Positions 1-6,064 of a stretch of 12,215 bases of DNA are shown one piece after another. Origin of the DNA: Bacillota bacterium (GTDB lineage: Bacteria; Bacillota; Clostridia; Oscillospirales; Butyricicoccaceae); the NCBI GenBank assembly GCA_030705725.1, contig JAUZPW010000024.1, positions 1-12,215 on the forward strand, given 5' to 3'. The translations under genes were made by a program, and so were the position numbers. Numbering within the stretch: the first letter of the stretch is position 1; each line of letters opens with the position of its first letter. Under the pieces are notes generated by a model. The model made no database searches. It saw only the letters and a list, made by a program, of their open reading frames with translations, and had not been told where the DNA came from.

Positions 1-1
1 A

Positions 2-664
2 GAGGCGGGAGTTCATCCCGACATAATAAAGCTCGGCGCCGAACAGGAGCTAAAAGTGGACGAAGTAAGGGAACTGCGCCGCAATGCTTATATTCGCCCG
101 AATGAAGCCGATGTTAAGGTATTTATTGTCTACAACTGCGACAAAATGAACCTAAACGCGCAAAACGCGATGCTTAACATTTTGGAGGAACCTCCGCGAG
201 GCGTTTTTTTTCTTCTTGTATGCGAAAACAGGGCGCTTCTTCTTCCGACAGTATTGTCGAGATGCGCGGTTTACAGAATGCCCCCGCAGGAACTTACGGA
301 CGCTGAAGATGACGAGAGGGTTTCGGGTTTTATAAAAGCTCTTTGCTCAAAATCTGAGTTTCAGTTTTTATCGTATTGCATGACGCTTGAAAAACTAAAA
401 CGAGAGGAATTTTCAAAATTTCTTGAGTTGCTTTCAAAAACTGTCTGCGAAGCGTCGATAAAAAGAAACGGAGGCCAAACTGAAAAGTTACTTGCGGAAT
501 GTTTTTCGACGGAAGGGCTTTGCGGGCTTTATAGTTTACTGGAGGAGCTTTCGGACCGGATAAAGTTTAACGCTTCAAATGCTGCGCTGATTTCTGCGCT
601 TTTATCCGGCGTTTCAAGAATAAAAAGAGAATTGCAAAAGAACGGAGGTAATGTGTTTGACTGA
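2..664 (+). CDS. holB: DNA polymerase III subunit delta prime, 5' end missing
   Basis: This is the 3' part of the clamp-loader delta prime gene, whose product helps load the beta sliding clamp at the replication fork. The reading frame is open from base 2, so the GTG at 56 is an internal valine codon and not a start; the family similarity (a GAEQELKVDEVR stretch) already begins before it. Visible family marks are the Walker-B-like strand KVFIVYNCDKM, the NAQNAMLNILEEPP helix and the LLPTVLSRC segment carrying the SRC motif of clamp-loader subunits. The remaining ~120 residues fit the helical collar domain. The P-loop/zinc-binding N-terminal part lies outside the window. The stop overlaps the start region of ricT, as in the conserved Firmicutes holB-yaaT arrangement, so the two are probably translationally coupled. 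Confidence 0.93.
   Translation, partial: EAGVHPDIIKLGAEQELKVDEVRELRRNAYIRPNEADVKVFIVYNCDKMNLNAQNAMLNILEEPPRGVFFLLVCENRALLLPTVLSRCAVYRMPPQELTDAEDDERVSGFIKALCSKSEFQFLSYCMTLEKLKREEFSKFLELLSKTVCEASIKRNGGQTEKLLAECFSTEGLCGLYSLLEELSDRIKFNASNAALISALLSGVSRIKRELQKNGGNVFD
644..648 (+). promoter_or_regulatory. Ribosome binding site that decides the ricT start
   Basis: GGAGG at 644-648 lies inside the holB 3' end. It is only 2 nt from the ATG at 651 but 8 nt from the TTG at 657. The TTG is therefore the better-spaced start, and it also makes the protein begin MTEVIGVRFKK, close to where the family homology begins. Confidence 0.65.
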
Positions 665-1556
665 GGTTATTGGGGTCAGATTTAAAAAAGTCGGCAAAGT
701 ATATTATTTCAGCCCAGAGGGATTAAATATCAATAAGGGAGACCATGTTATTGTCGAAACGGCTAGGGGAGTCGAGTACGGAGAAGCCGTAATGCCGAAC
801 CGCATGGTCGATGACGATAAAATAGTGAAGCCTCTCAGGAACATCCTAAGGATTGCCACGGAGGCGGACAAAAAAACCGTTGAGGAAAACGAGAAAAAAG
901 AAAACGAGGCATTTGATATATGCCAGAAAAAAGTAGCCGAGCATAAGCTTGACATGCATCTTGTAACTGTTGAATATACGTTTGACAGAAATAAAGTGCT
1001 CTTTTACTTTACCGCCGACGGCAGGGTGGATTTCAGGGAACTCGTCAAGGATCTGGCGTCGGTGTTCCGAACGAGGATCGAACTCAGACAGATCGGGGTG
1101 AGGGATGAGGCGAAAATGATAGGCGGTCTCGGGGTTTGCGGAAAACCTCTCTGCTGCGCTACTTTTTTGGACGATTTCCAGCCGGTTTCAATAAACATGG
1201 CAAAAGAGCAGAACCTCTCGCTTAATCCGGCGAAAATATCGGGTACCTGCGGGCGTCTGATGTGCTGCCTTAAATACGAGCAGGAGGCGTACGACGACAT
1301 GATCCGCACGACGCCGTCCGTCGATTCGGTTGTTGAAACGCCGCAGGGCCCGGGCACGGTTATAGACGTAAGCCTGCTTAAAGGCATTTGCAAGGTAAGG
1401 CTCGACAATTCTCCGGATTCCCCAAAGTGCTACGGAAAATGTGATTGCAAACTGTTAAAGGACGCAAGGGGAAAACGTGAGTGCCCTAAAGCCGCCAGCA
1501 AGACGGAAGATCAGGAGATTCTGCCTGAGGACCTTGACATTCTGACTAAAGAATGA
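657..1556 (+). CDS. ricT: RicT/YaaT, PSP1-domain Fe-S protein
   Basis: PSP1-family protein of 299 aa from the TTG start (301 aa from the ATG at 651). In Bacillus subtilis RicT (YaaT) forms a complex with RicA and RicF that carries [4Fe-4S] clusters, influences phosphorelay signalling and stimulates RNase Y mRNA processing. The N-terminus has the GVRFKKVGKVYYF signature, residues ~66-98 are a charged helix, and two cysteine motifs follow: CGKPLCC (C161, C166, C167) and CGRLMCC (C198, C203, C204), joined by the conserved NLSLNPAKISG stretch. The C-terminal tail holds five more cysteines (245, 258, 262, 264, 276), which I do not recall in Bacillus RicT. It overlaps the end of holB by 8 nt and belongs to the same operon. 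Identification is secure; its function in this organism is inferred from the family. Confidence 0.93.
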   Translation: MTEVIGVRFKKVGKVYYFSPEGLNINKGDHVIVETARGVEYGEAVMPNRMVDDDKIVKPLRNILRIATEADKKTVEENEKKENEAFDICQKKVAEHKLDMHLVTVEYTFDRNKVLFYFTADGRVDFRELVKDLASVFRTRIELRQIGVRDEAKMIGGLGVCGKPLCCATFLDDFQPVSINMAKEQNLSLNPAKISGTCGRLMCCLKYEQEAYDDMIRTTPSVDSVVETPQGPGTVIDVSLLKGICKVRLDNSPDSPKCYGKCDCKLLKDARGKRECPKAASKTEDQEILPEDLDILTKE

Positions 1557-1593
1557 TTCGGCTGCCGGAATTTTAGACGGGGAATGATCTTAT

Positions 1594-2058
1594 TTGCTGC
1601 AGGAAGAAATAAAAGGGTTCTTAAACGACCTATTCTACCAAATGCGCAAGATAGAAGAAAGCGCGCTGTCAGCCGGGCTTAACATACCGGTTTCTATTAC
1701 CGAAATTCACATCCTTGAAAAGATAGGGCCGGGCGGTGCAGCAAGAATGGGCGATATAGCGTCCATGCTCGGCGTTACGCTCGCGACGCTGACTGTCGCC
1801 TGCGATAAGCTGGAAGGCAAAGGCCTTATAGAAAAGAAACGCGGCGGCAACGATAAGCGCGCCGTTCAGGTAACCCTGACGGATTCCGGCATAATGGCTT
1901 ACCGTTTTCATGAGAACTTTCAGAAGGGGCTGGTCGAAGCCGCCCTCCATGACCTGACTGGCGAGGAGCAGCGTCTTCTGGGGTTAAGCGTTAAAAAACT
2001 GGAAGCTTTTTTTGAGAAACAGGCTAAAAAAGAAATTTCCGGGATAAAAAATAAATAA
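1594..2058 (+). CDS. MarR-family regulator, FabT-like
   Basis: Winged-helix MarR repressor of 154 aa starting at TTG 1594, preceded by GGGGA (1579-1583). The recognition helix falls around GVTLATLTVACDKLEGKG (60-77), followed by the wing (KKRGGNDKRAVQVTLTD), with dimerisation helices at both ends. Residue patterns resemble the FabT branch, which represses fatty-acid synthesis genes and responds to acyl-ACP: the ITEIHILEKIG opening, the VTLATLTV helix and the FHENFQKGLVE segment after the wing. The next gene, 13 nt downstream, is a DegV/FakB-like fatty-acid-binding protein, which supports a lipid-related role. No fab genes lie in the window and I see no clear inverted-repeat operator in the 37-nt gap upstream. 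MarR family is certain; FabT-like function is an inference. Confidence 0.88.
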   Translation: MLQEEIKGFLNDLFYQMRKIEESALSAGLNIPVSITEIHILEKIGPGGAARMGDIASMLGVTLATLTVACDKLEGKGLIEKKRGGNDKRAVQVTLTDSGIMAYRFHENFQKGLVEAALHDLTGEEQRLLGLSVKKLEAFFEKQAKKEISGIKNK

Positions 2059-2071
2059 TTTCGGAGGATTT

Positions 2072-2929
2072 ATGCTCAAAACAGCTATTTTCGTCGACTC
2101 CGTCTGCGATGTCCCGGAAGATGATATAAGAAAACACGGGATCAAATTTGTCCCGCTTACCGTGCATTTTAAAAATCAGCAATTCGTTGACAAAAAGGAA
2201 ATAAACTGCAGAAAGCTCTTTACAAAAATTAAAGAGTTTAACTGTATGCCCGTAACATCCCAGCCGAGCCCGGATACGTTTATGAAGGCGTTCCGGGAAG
2301 AAAAGGACTGCAGCGCTATTATATGCATAACTATGACTTCGCATTCGTCCGGCACTTTCGACTCGGCCTCGATGGCCCGGGACATGCTTATTGAGGAAGG
2401 CTTCAAACCCCCGATTTATGTTGTTGATTCTCTGAATGTTTCCCATGCCGCCGGAATCCTTGCGATTAAAGCTGCGGAAATGGCCGAGGCTGACGTTCCG
2501 CCGGATAGAATTGCGGAAACCGTCCGTGAAATGGCGAACCGGGCCTCGATTTACTTTGTGGTGGAAACGCTTGAATACATGAGGCGCGGAGGCCGCATAG
2601 GCGCGGTAAAGGCTACTATCGGAACGCTGTTTAATATAAAACCGATCCTTACGTTTTTTAAAGGCATACCAACGGATGTCGATAAGGTAAGGGGCATGGA
2701 GCAGGCCAAGGAATGGCTGATGACCAAGTTCTCGAATTTTGCCGAGACTTTGGACGAGGTAACCGTCATACACGCCGACGCATACGAGGACGCCAAGGTT
2801 TTTGCCAAGCAGCTCGGTGCGCGGTTTAAGAAAATCAGGATCAACATTCAGGAAATAGGCGCGGTTTTGGCGGTATACGCGGGACCCAAGGCGCTCGGGC
2901 TGACGTTTCTCGAAAAAGCCCCTAAATAG
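2072..2929 (+). CDS. DegV family (FakB-like fatty-acid-binding) protein
   Basis: Protein of 285 aa, full length for the DegV family, with GGAGG at 2063-2067. DegV proteins have two alpha/beta domains enclosing one fatty acid; the FakB members present it to the kinase FakA for phosphorylation and entry into phospholipids. Motifs in order: IFVDSVCD (6-13), TSQPSP (62-67) with the carboxylate-contacting Thr, HSSGTFDSA (91-99), VVDSLNVSHAAG (117-128), YMRRGGRIG (169-177), the NIKPIL strand (188-193) and the C-terminal AVYAGPKALGL (267-277). In FakB this last motif normally carries a His that helps hold the carboxylate; here the position is Tyr269. It sits in an operon behind a FabT-like regulator. 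The fold assignment is secure; the ligand and a FakA partner are not shown here. Confidence 0.92.
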   Translation: MLKTAIFVDSVCDVPEDDIRKHGIKFVPLTVHFKNQQFVDKKEINCRKLFTKIKEFNCMPVTSQPSPDTFMKAFREEKDCSAIICITMTSHSSGTFDSASMARDMLIEEGFKPPIYVVDSLNVSHAAGILAIKAAEMAEADVPPDRIAETVREMANRASIYFVVETLEYMRRGGRIGAVKATIGTLFNIKPILTFFKGIPTDVDKVRGMEQAKEWLMTKFSNFAETLDEVTVIHADAYEDAKVFAKQLGARFKKIRINIQEIGAVLAVYAGPKALGLTFLEKAPK

Positions 2930-2961
2930 CGCAATACTTTATTTTTGCGTCGGAGGAACAA

Positions 2962-3510
2962 ATGAACAGTCAGATAAAAGAAATCGCAGGCAGAATCAAA
3001 AAATTCAGGGAGCTTGCCGGAATACCGCTCGCTTCTATTGCGGAAAAGCTTGAAATGAGCGAAAAGGATTACGCCGCTTTCGAGGACGGCACCGAGGACA
3101 TCACAATAAGCGCCATTTATTCCGCGGCGGCTATACTTAACATTGATCCTACGGTCCTGCTTACCGGTCTTGAGCCCGCCGTAAAAGACTTCGCCGTTAT
3201 ACTGGGCGGCAAAGGCGTGGCGGTCGAACGCTACAGAGGCTATAAGTTTACGTCACTGGCGTCTGATTTTATCGGCCGCGACATGGAGCCGATGATTGTC
3301 GACATCGAGCCGCACGATCACCTGCCGGAAATGGTATGTCATGCGGGGCAGGAATTCAATTACGTGCTTGAGGGCTCCGTCACGGTCATATACGGAGATC
3401 GGGAAATTGTGCTTTCAAAGGGCGACAGCATATATTTTGACGCCCGTACTCTTCACGGGCAGAAAGCAACCAGCGGAAAAGCACGGTTTTTGGTTGTCAT
3501 AAACGAATGA
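2962..3510 (+). CDS. XRE-family regulator with C-terminal cupin domain
   Basis: Protein of 182 aa with GGAGG at 2952-2956, 5 nt before the ATG. Residues ~6-67 form a lambda-repressor-type helix-turn-helix (IAEKLEMSEKDYAAFEDG followed by the helix ISAIYSAAAILNI). Residues ~100-180 form a small beta-barrel cupin (HAGQEFNYVLEG, then KGDSIYFDARTLHG), likely the effector- or metal-binding domain. This two-domain class senses small molecules in many bacteria and archaea and often sits beside acyl-CoA synthetase or metabolic genes. Here it is the last gene of the operon, 32 nt after the DegV gene and just before a terminator. A link to the fatty-acid pair is plausible but rests only on position. Confidence 0.9.
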   Translation: MNSQIKEIAGRIKKFRELAGIPLASIAEKLEMSEKDYAAFEDGTEDITISAIYSAAAILNIDPTVLLTGLEPAVKDFAVILGGKGVAVERYRGYKFTSLASDFIGRDMEPMIVDIEPHDHLPEMVCHAGQEFNYVLEGSVTVIYGDREIVLSKGDSIYFDARTLHGQKATSGKARFLVVINE

Positions 3511-3535
3511 AAAGGCTGATACCTAACTTAAAGGG

Positions 3536-3565
3536 AAAAAGGGCTTCTGACGAAGCCCCTTTTTT
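3536..3565. terminator. Bidirectional terminator between the XRE-cupin gene and birA
   Basis: Seven-base-pair stem GGGCTTC (3541-3547)/GAAGCCC (3552-3558) with loop TGAC, an A-run before it (3536-3540) and a T-run after it (3560-3565). The flanking A and T runs let it work on both strands, ending the holB-to-XRE operon and the convergent birA transcript. Confidence 0.88.
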
Positions 3566-3579
3566 ATTAGCACGCAGGC

Positions 3580-4560
3580 CTAAATTCTGATTGAAATTTC
3601 ACCCGAGGACAACAGGGCTTCGGTGCCGTCTTCTTTTTTTACAAGCAGATTCCCTTTATCGTTTATATCCAACGCGACGGCCGGGTAACTCCCGGAGGCG
3701 GATTTTACGGTTATTTTTTTGTTCAGAATGAAAAGCTTCCTTCTATATCGTTCAATAAGCGCCGATATGCTCGCTTCTTCAGAGAGCGACAGGTAAACCT
3801 CCTCGAAACGGTTTAATACTTCCGCTATAAGCTGATTTTTTGTAAATGCTTTAACGGCTGTTTCGTCGACTGCGGCGGCTATATCCTTTAACTCCTCGGG
3901 ATAACCATCTTTAGGCTTATGCACGTTTATCCCGATCCCCGAAATAAGATAAAAATAAGCGCCGCTTTCGGCTTCCACGCTTCCTTCGGTGAGAATGCCG
4001 CAGACTTTCTTGCCGTCAATAAAAATATCGTTTACCCACTTTATTGAAGTCGAAACGCCGCAGACGGAGTCAACAGCCTCCGCTACCGAGACGGCCGCCG
4101 CTATCGTTATAAGCTGCGGAATTATACCGGTGTTTTGCGGGCGGAACAGTATGCTCATGTAAATGCCTTCCGGGGGAGAAAAGAAACTTCTTGACATACG
4201 GCCACGGCCTTTTGTCTGCAAATCGGCTATTACCGTGCAGCCGTGGCCCGAACCGCCTTCAGCCAGTTTGCGAAGATGCAGGTTCGTTGACGGAATACTG
4301 TGAAAAACAGACATCTCGCGCCCTAAAGCATCCGTTTTAAGATAGCGTCCGATTCCGGCCTCCGACGGTTTGTCGCATTCGGGGGTAAGCCGGTACCCGG
4401 AGCTTTTTAAGATATCGATCTCAAAACCTTCTTCTTTAAGAGCGGAAACGGCTTTCCAGACGGCGGTGCGGGAAACGTCCAGAGTTTTGCTGAGGGCGCC
4501 CCCGGAAATCAAAGAGCCACGGTTTTCTTCTAAGATGCGTAAAACCTCGTCTTTTACCAT
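3580..4560 (-). CDS. birA: Bifunctional biotin-protein ligase / biotin repressor
   Basis: Protein of 326 aa that activates biotin to biotinyl-AMP and transfers it to carboxylase carrier domains. The N-terminal ~60 residues are a winged helix (GALSKTLDVSRTAVWKAVSAL), so it is the class II, DNA-binding type able to repress biotin synthesis or uptake genes. The catalytic domain shows STN (91-93), the biotin-adenylate loop GRGRMSRSFFSP (118-129), KWVNDI (174-179) with the following GKKVCGILTE, and GIGINVH (208-214). The last ~50 residues match the BirA C-terminal SH3-like domain. No biotin gene is nearby. It is apparently monocistronic and converges on the XRE-cupin gene with a shared terminator. 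The start ATG at 4560 is preceded by a GGAAAGG-like site. Confidence 0.95.
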   Translation of the reverse strand: MVKDEVLRILEENRGSLISGGALSKTLDVSRTAVWKAVSALKEEGFEIDILKSSGYRLTPECDKPSEAGIGRYLKTDALGREMSVFHSIPSTNLHLRKLAEGGSGHGCTVIADLQTKGRGRMSRSFFSPPEGIYMSILFRPQNTGIIPQLITIAAAVSVAEAVDSVCGVSTSIKWVNDIFIDGKKVCGILTEGSVEAESGAYFYLISGIGINVHKPKDGYPEELKDIAAAVDETAVKAFTKNQLIAEVLNRFEEVYLSLSEEASISALIERYRRKLFILNKKITVKSASGSYPAVALDINDKGNLLVKKEDGTEALLSSGEISIRI

Positions 4561-4626
4561 GATGCGGCACCTTTCCTTTACGAAAAATATAAAAAGTTAG
4601 TTTACATAAATTTAACAAATCTTTGA

Positions 4627-4655
4627 TTGACTTCCCTTGCTTCCGGTTATATTAT
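4627..4655 (+). promoter_or_regulatory. Sigma-A-type promoter of the 4662-4960 RNA
   Basis: TTGACT (4627-4632), a 17-nt spacer, then TATTAT (4650-4655), each 5 of 6 matches to consensus. Predicted transcription start is near 4662. The only transcript it can feed before the next strong terminator is the ncRNA. Confidence 0.8.
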
Positions 4656-4661
4656 AAAGGC

Positions 4662-4960
4662 AGAATTAAGAGATTCAAAAAAAAGAAAAATTAAATTAAG
4701 GGGTGAGTCCAATGGGCGACGACAGTACCGCGGAGTGCCGGTCGGGAACTATTTGTCAGACTTTGGGTTTCCTTCAAAACGCAGATGGAGAAAGGAGTGT
4801 GGCGGGGAACTAAAACCGTGAAGAAACATGAAGCTGCTTTGATAGTACCGAACCACATACAGCCGGGAGGCTTTAATATAAACCCGACCGGCGCGTGAAC
4901 TCTGTAAGAATAATATTGTTAACATAACATAAAAAGCCGTCCTTAACCGGACGGCTTTTT
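4662..4960 (+). ncRNA. Stand-alone structured noncoding RNA, class not identified
   Basis: A promoter (4627-4655) and an intrinsic terminator (4931-4960) bracket ~300 nt with no convincing gene. Seen directly: 4735-4746 pairs with 4883-4894 over 12 continuous bp (one G-U), closing a ~136-nt domain. Inside, 4774-4784 pairs with 4834-4842 (9 bp, 2-nt bulge), which stacks on 4748-4751/4843-4846 (4 bp). AGCC-GGGA-GGCT (4861-4872) is a small hairpin. 4797-4802 pairs with 4853-4858 (6 bp, one G-U), which makes a pseudoknot with the 9-bp helix. The AT-rich 5' end (4662-4698) looks unstructured. No gene follows on this strand, so it is not an ordinary riboswitch leader. The best-known comparison worth testing is the clostridial raiA RNA class; 6S RNA, SRP RNA and tmRNA signatures were not seen. 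A 33-codon frame inside (4712-4813) is discussed as rejected. Confidence 0.78.
4931..4960. terminator. Bidirectional terminator shared by the ncRNA and udg
   Basis: Perfect 12-bp inverted repeat: AAAAAGCCGTCC (4931-4942) and GGACGGCTTTTT (4949-4960) around a 6-nt loop. T-runs occur at the 3' side on both strands. The udg stop codon (4959-4961, minus strand) overlaps its outer edge. Confidence 0.93.
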
Positions 4961-5519
4961 AAGCGTCTTTAATCATTTTATATTGAGCCTCGATGACCTT
5001 TAAATCGTCGAATGCGTTTTCCAGTTTTGAAGGATCGCGCAGCAGCGCCGCGGGATGGAAAGTAGAGGTTATTACGCAGCCCTTGCGTTTAAAGATCAGG
5101 CCGTGGCTTTTGGTAATCTTAAATTCGGGATCGATAATACGGCAGGCCGCGATTCTTCCGAGGCAAACCAATATTTCGGGTTTAACAAGAAATACCTGAT
5201 TTCGCAGCCATTCTATGCACATATCCTGCTCGGAAGGCTGCGGGTCGCGGTTTTGGGGAGGCCTGCACTTTACTATATTGGCAATATAAACCTCGTCCCT
5301 TGTAAGCCCGATCGCCGAAAGCATATCGTCAAGCAGATGACCGGCCGGGCCCACGAAAGGCTCGCCTTTTATATCCTCCTGCTCTCCGGGGCCTTCTCCG
5401 ATAAACATTATCCGCGCTTTCGGGTTTCCGACGCCGAAAACAACGTTTTTGCGGGTTTTGCATAAAGAACACTTTTCACACGCGGCACATGCTTTTTTGA
5501 GCTCTTCCCAATCCAGCAT
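4959..5519 (-). CDS. udg: Family 4 uracil-DNA glycosylase ([4Fe-4S])
   Basis: Protein of 186 aa that removes uracil from DNA to begin base-excision repair of deaminated cytosine. The catalytic motif A is GEGPGEQED (41-49), followed by PFVGPAGHLLDDML; motif B is TFHPAALLRDP (153-163). Four cysteines at the positions expected for the cluster of this family are present: C17 and C20 (CEKCSLC), C85 (KCRPP) and C101. Upstream in-frame ATG 5579 would add 20 residues, but GAGGAAGG (5527-5534) sits 7 nt before ATG 5519 and the family homology starts there, so I choose 5519; the longer form would also run into the hairpin after rnpB. The stop codon touches the shared terminator. It may be co-transcribed with rnpB by read-through. 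Confidence 0.95.
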   Translation of the reverse strand: MLDWEELKKACAACEKCSLCKTRKNVVFGVGNPKARIMFIGEGPGEQEDIKGEPFVGPAGHLLDDMLSAIGLTRDEVYIANIVKCRPPQNRDPQPSEQDMCIEWLRNQVFLVKPEILVCLGRIAACRIIDPEFKITKSHGLIFKRKGCVITSTFHPAALLRDPSKLENAFDDLKVIEAQYKMIKDA

Positions 5520-5526
5520 CGTAAAA

Positions 5527-5534
5527 CCTTCCTC
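5527..5534 (-). promoter_or_regulatory. Ribosome binding site of udg
   Basis: GAGGAAGG on the minus strand, 7 nt upstream of ATG 5519. It fixes the shorter udg start over the upstream in-frame ATG at 5579. Confidence 0.8.
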
Positions 5535-5564
5535 AGAAAAAATATAACAATCTAATAATATAGA

Positions 5565-5597
5565 GCAAAAGATTCGCATATTACGCGAATCTTTTGC
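5565..5597 (-). terminator. Hairpin downstream of rnpB, possible terminator
   Basis: A perfect 13-bp stem, GCAAAAGATTCGC with its complement, around a 7-nt AT-rich loop, starts 8 nt after the rnpB P1 helix. On the minus strand it is followed by TCTATATTATT rather than a clean U-run, so termination could be partial and allow read-through into udg. It could also serve as a 3' processing or stability element. Confidence 0.6.
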
Positions 5598-5604
5598 ATA
5601 TAAA

Positions 5605-5950
5605 ACGAGTAAGTCTATAAGCCGGGTTCTGTCTTAAACAGCCATCTGTCTGGGATGTACGTTGCCGCACACCTCGTGCCACCTCATCGGGACGACCGGG
5701 CCGGCCATTGTCCACAATCGGGTGTTGCTCCGGATAGAGTTTACAGGGGCCTTATGTTACCATAAAGTCCGGTGGGCTCTTACCCCGCCTTTCCACCCTT
5801 ACCGCGAAAAACGCGGCGGTATTTCTCTGTTGCACTTGTCCTGAAGTTGCCTTCGGCGGACGTTATCCGCTATCCTGCCCTTTGGAGCCCGGACTTTCCT
5901 CGCATACGGCCTTTCGGCCAAATGTACACGCGGCTGTCCGGCTTACTCGC
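5605..5950 (-). ncRNA. rnpB: RNase P RNA (class A-like)
   Basis: Catalytic RNA that trims tRNA 5' leaders. Minus-strand reading shows the universal core GAGGAAAGTCCGGGCTCC near the 5' end, a P3 stem GGCC-GAAA-GGCC, the ACAGAGAAATACCGCC segment, GGGTGGAAAGG, GGTAAGAGCCCACCGG, and the 3' core ACAGAACCCGGCTTATAGA. P1 is closed by 5' CGAGTAAG (5949-5942) pairing with 3' CTTACTCG (5613-5606), 8 bp, which sets both ends to within a few bases. The ordering fits the ancestral A type rather than the Bacillus B type. It has a perfect promoter upstream and udg downstream on the same strand. Confidence 0.97.
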
Positions 5951-5956
5951 AATATT

Positions 5957-5985
5957 ATTATACAAAATGACAGCCGCTCTGTCAA
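5957..5985 (-). promoter_or_regulatory. Consensus promoter of rnpB
   Basis: On the minus strand, TTGACA (5985-5980), exactly 17 nt, then TATAAT (5962-5957): both boxes match consensus completely. The predicted start is G at 5950, the first base of the P1 region, so little or no 5' trimming would be needed. Confidence 0.95.
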
Positions 5986-6002
5986 GAAAGGGTAAATTTT
6001 GC

Positions 6003-6031
6003 TTGAGTTATTAAATACGGGGGCGTAAAAT
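6003..6031 (+). promoter_or_regulatory. Promoter of murD and the M42 operon
   Basis: TTGAGT (6003-6008), a 17-nt spacer, then TAAAAT (6026-6031); predicted start near 6038. It is divergent from the rnpB promoter, with the two -35 boxes only 17 nt apart. Confidence 0.65.
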
Positions 6032-6064
6032 AAACTCAATAAAAAATGGCGGGCGAGGTTAGTA

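Noticed and set aside
56..58. GTG as the start of the first gene
   Set aside because: The delta prime homology and open frame continue upstream to base 2; the gene is cut by the window edge.
2024..2773. 249-codon antisense frame over the DegV gene
   Set aside because: It is the mirror of a strong, well-conserved DegV gene, with no ribosome binding site and no family resemblance.
4725..4734. AGTACCGCGG, similar to the T-box antiterminator core
   Set aside because: The preceding GGTGG part is missing, no Stem I specifier layout is visible, and no aminoacyl-tRNA or amino-acid gene follows.
4712..4813. 33-codon frame (starting MGDDSTAEC) with a partial ribosome binding site GGGGTGA
   Set aside because: It runs through one strand of the 12-bp and 9-bp RNA helices, has no recognisable composition or family, and is followed by no gene. 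Chance coding inside a structured RNA is more likely, although a small leader peptide is not excluded.
4627..4821. 64-codon frame starting TTG at 4627
   Set aside because: The supposed start codon is the -35 box of the promoter, so it could not be translated from that transcript.
4818..4899. 26-codon frame from GTG (VKKHEAALIV...) after the 33-codon frame
   Set aside because: No ribosome binding site at proper spacing, and it is also built over RNA helix strands.
5055..5465. 136-codon frame opposite udg
   Set aside because: Shadow of the clearly homologous udg coding strand.
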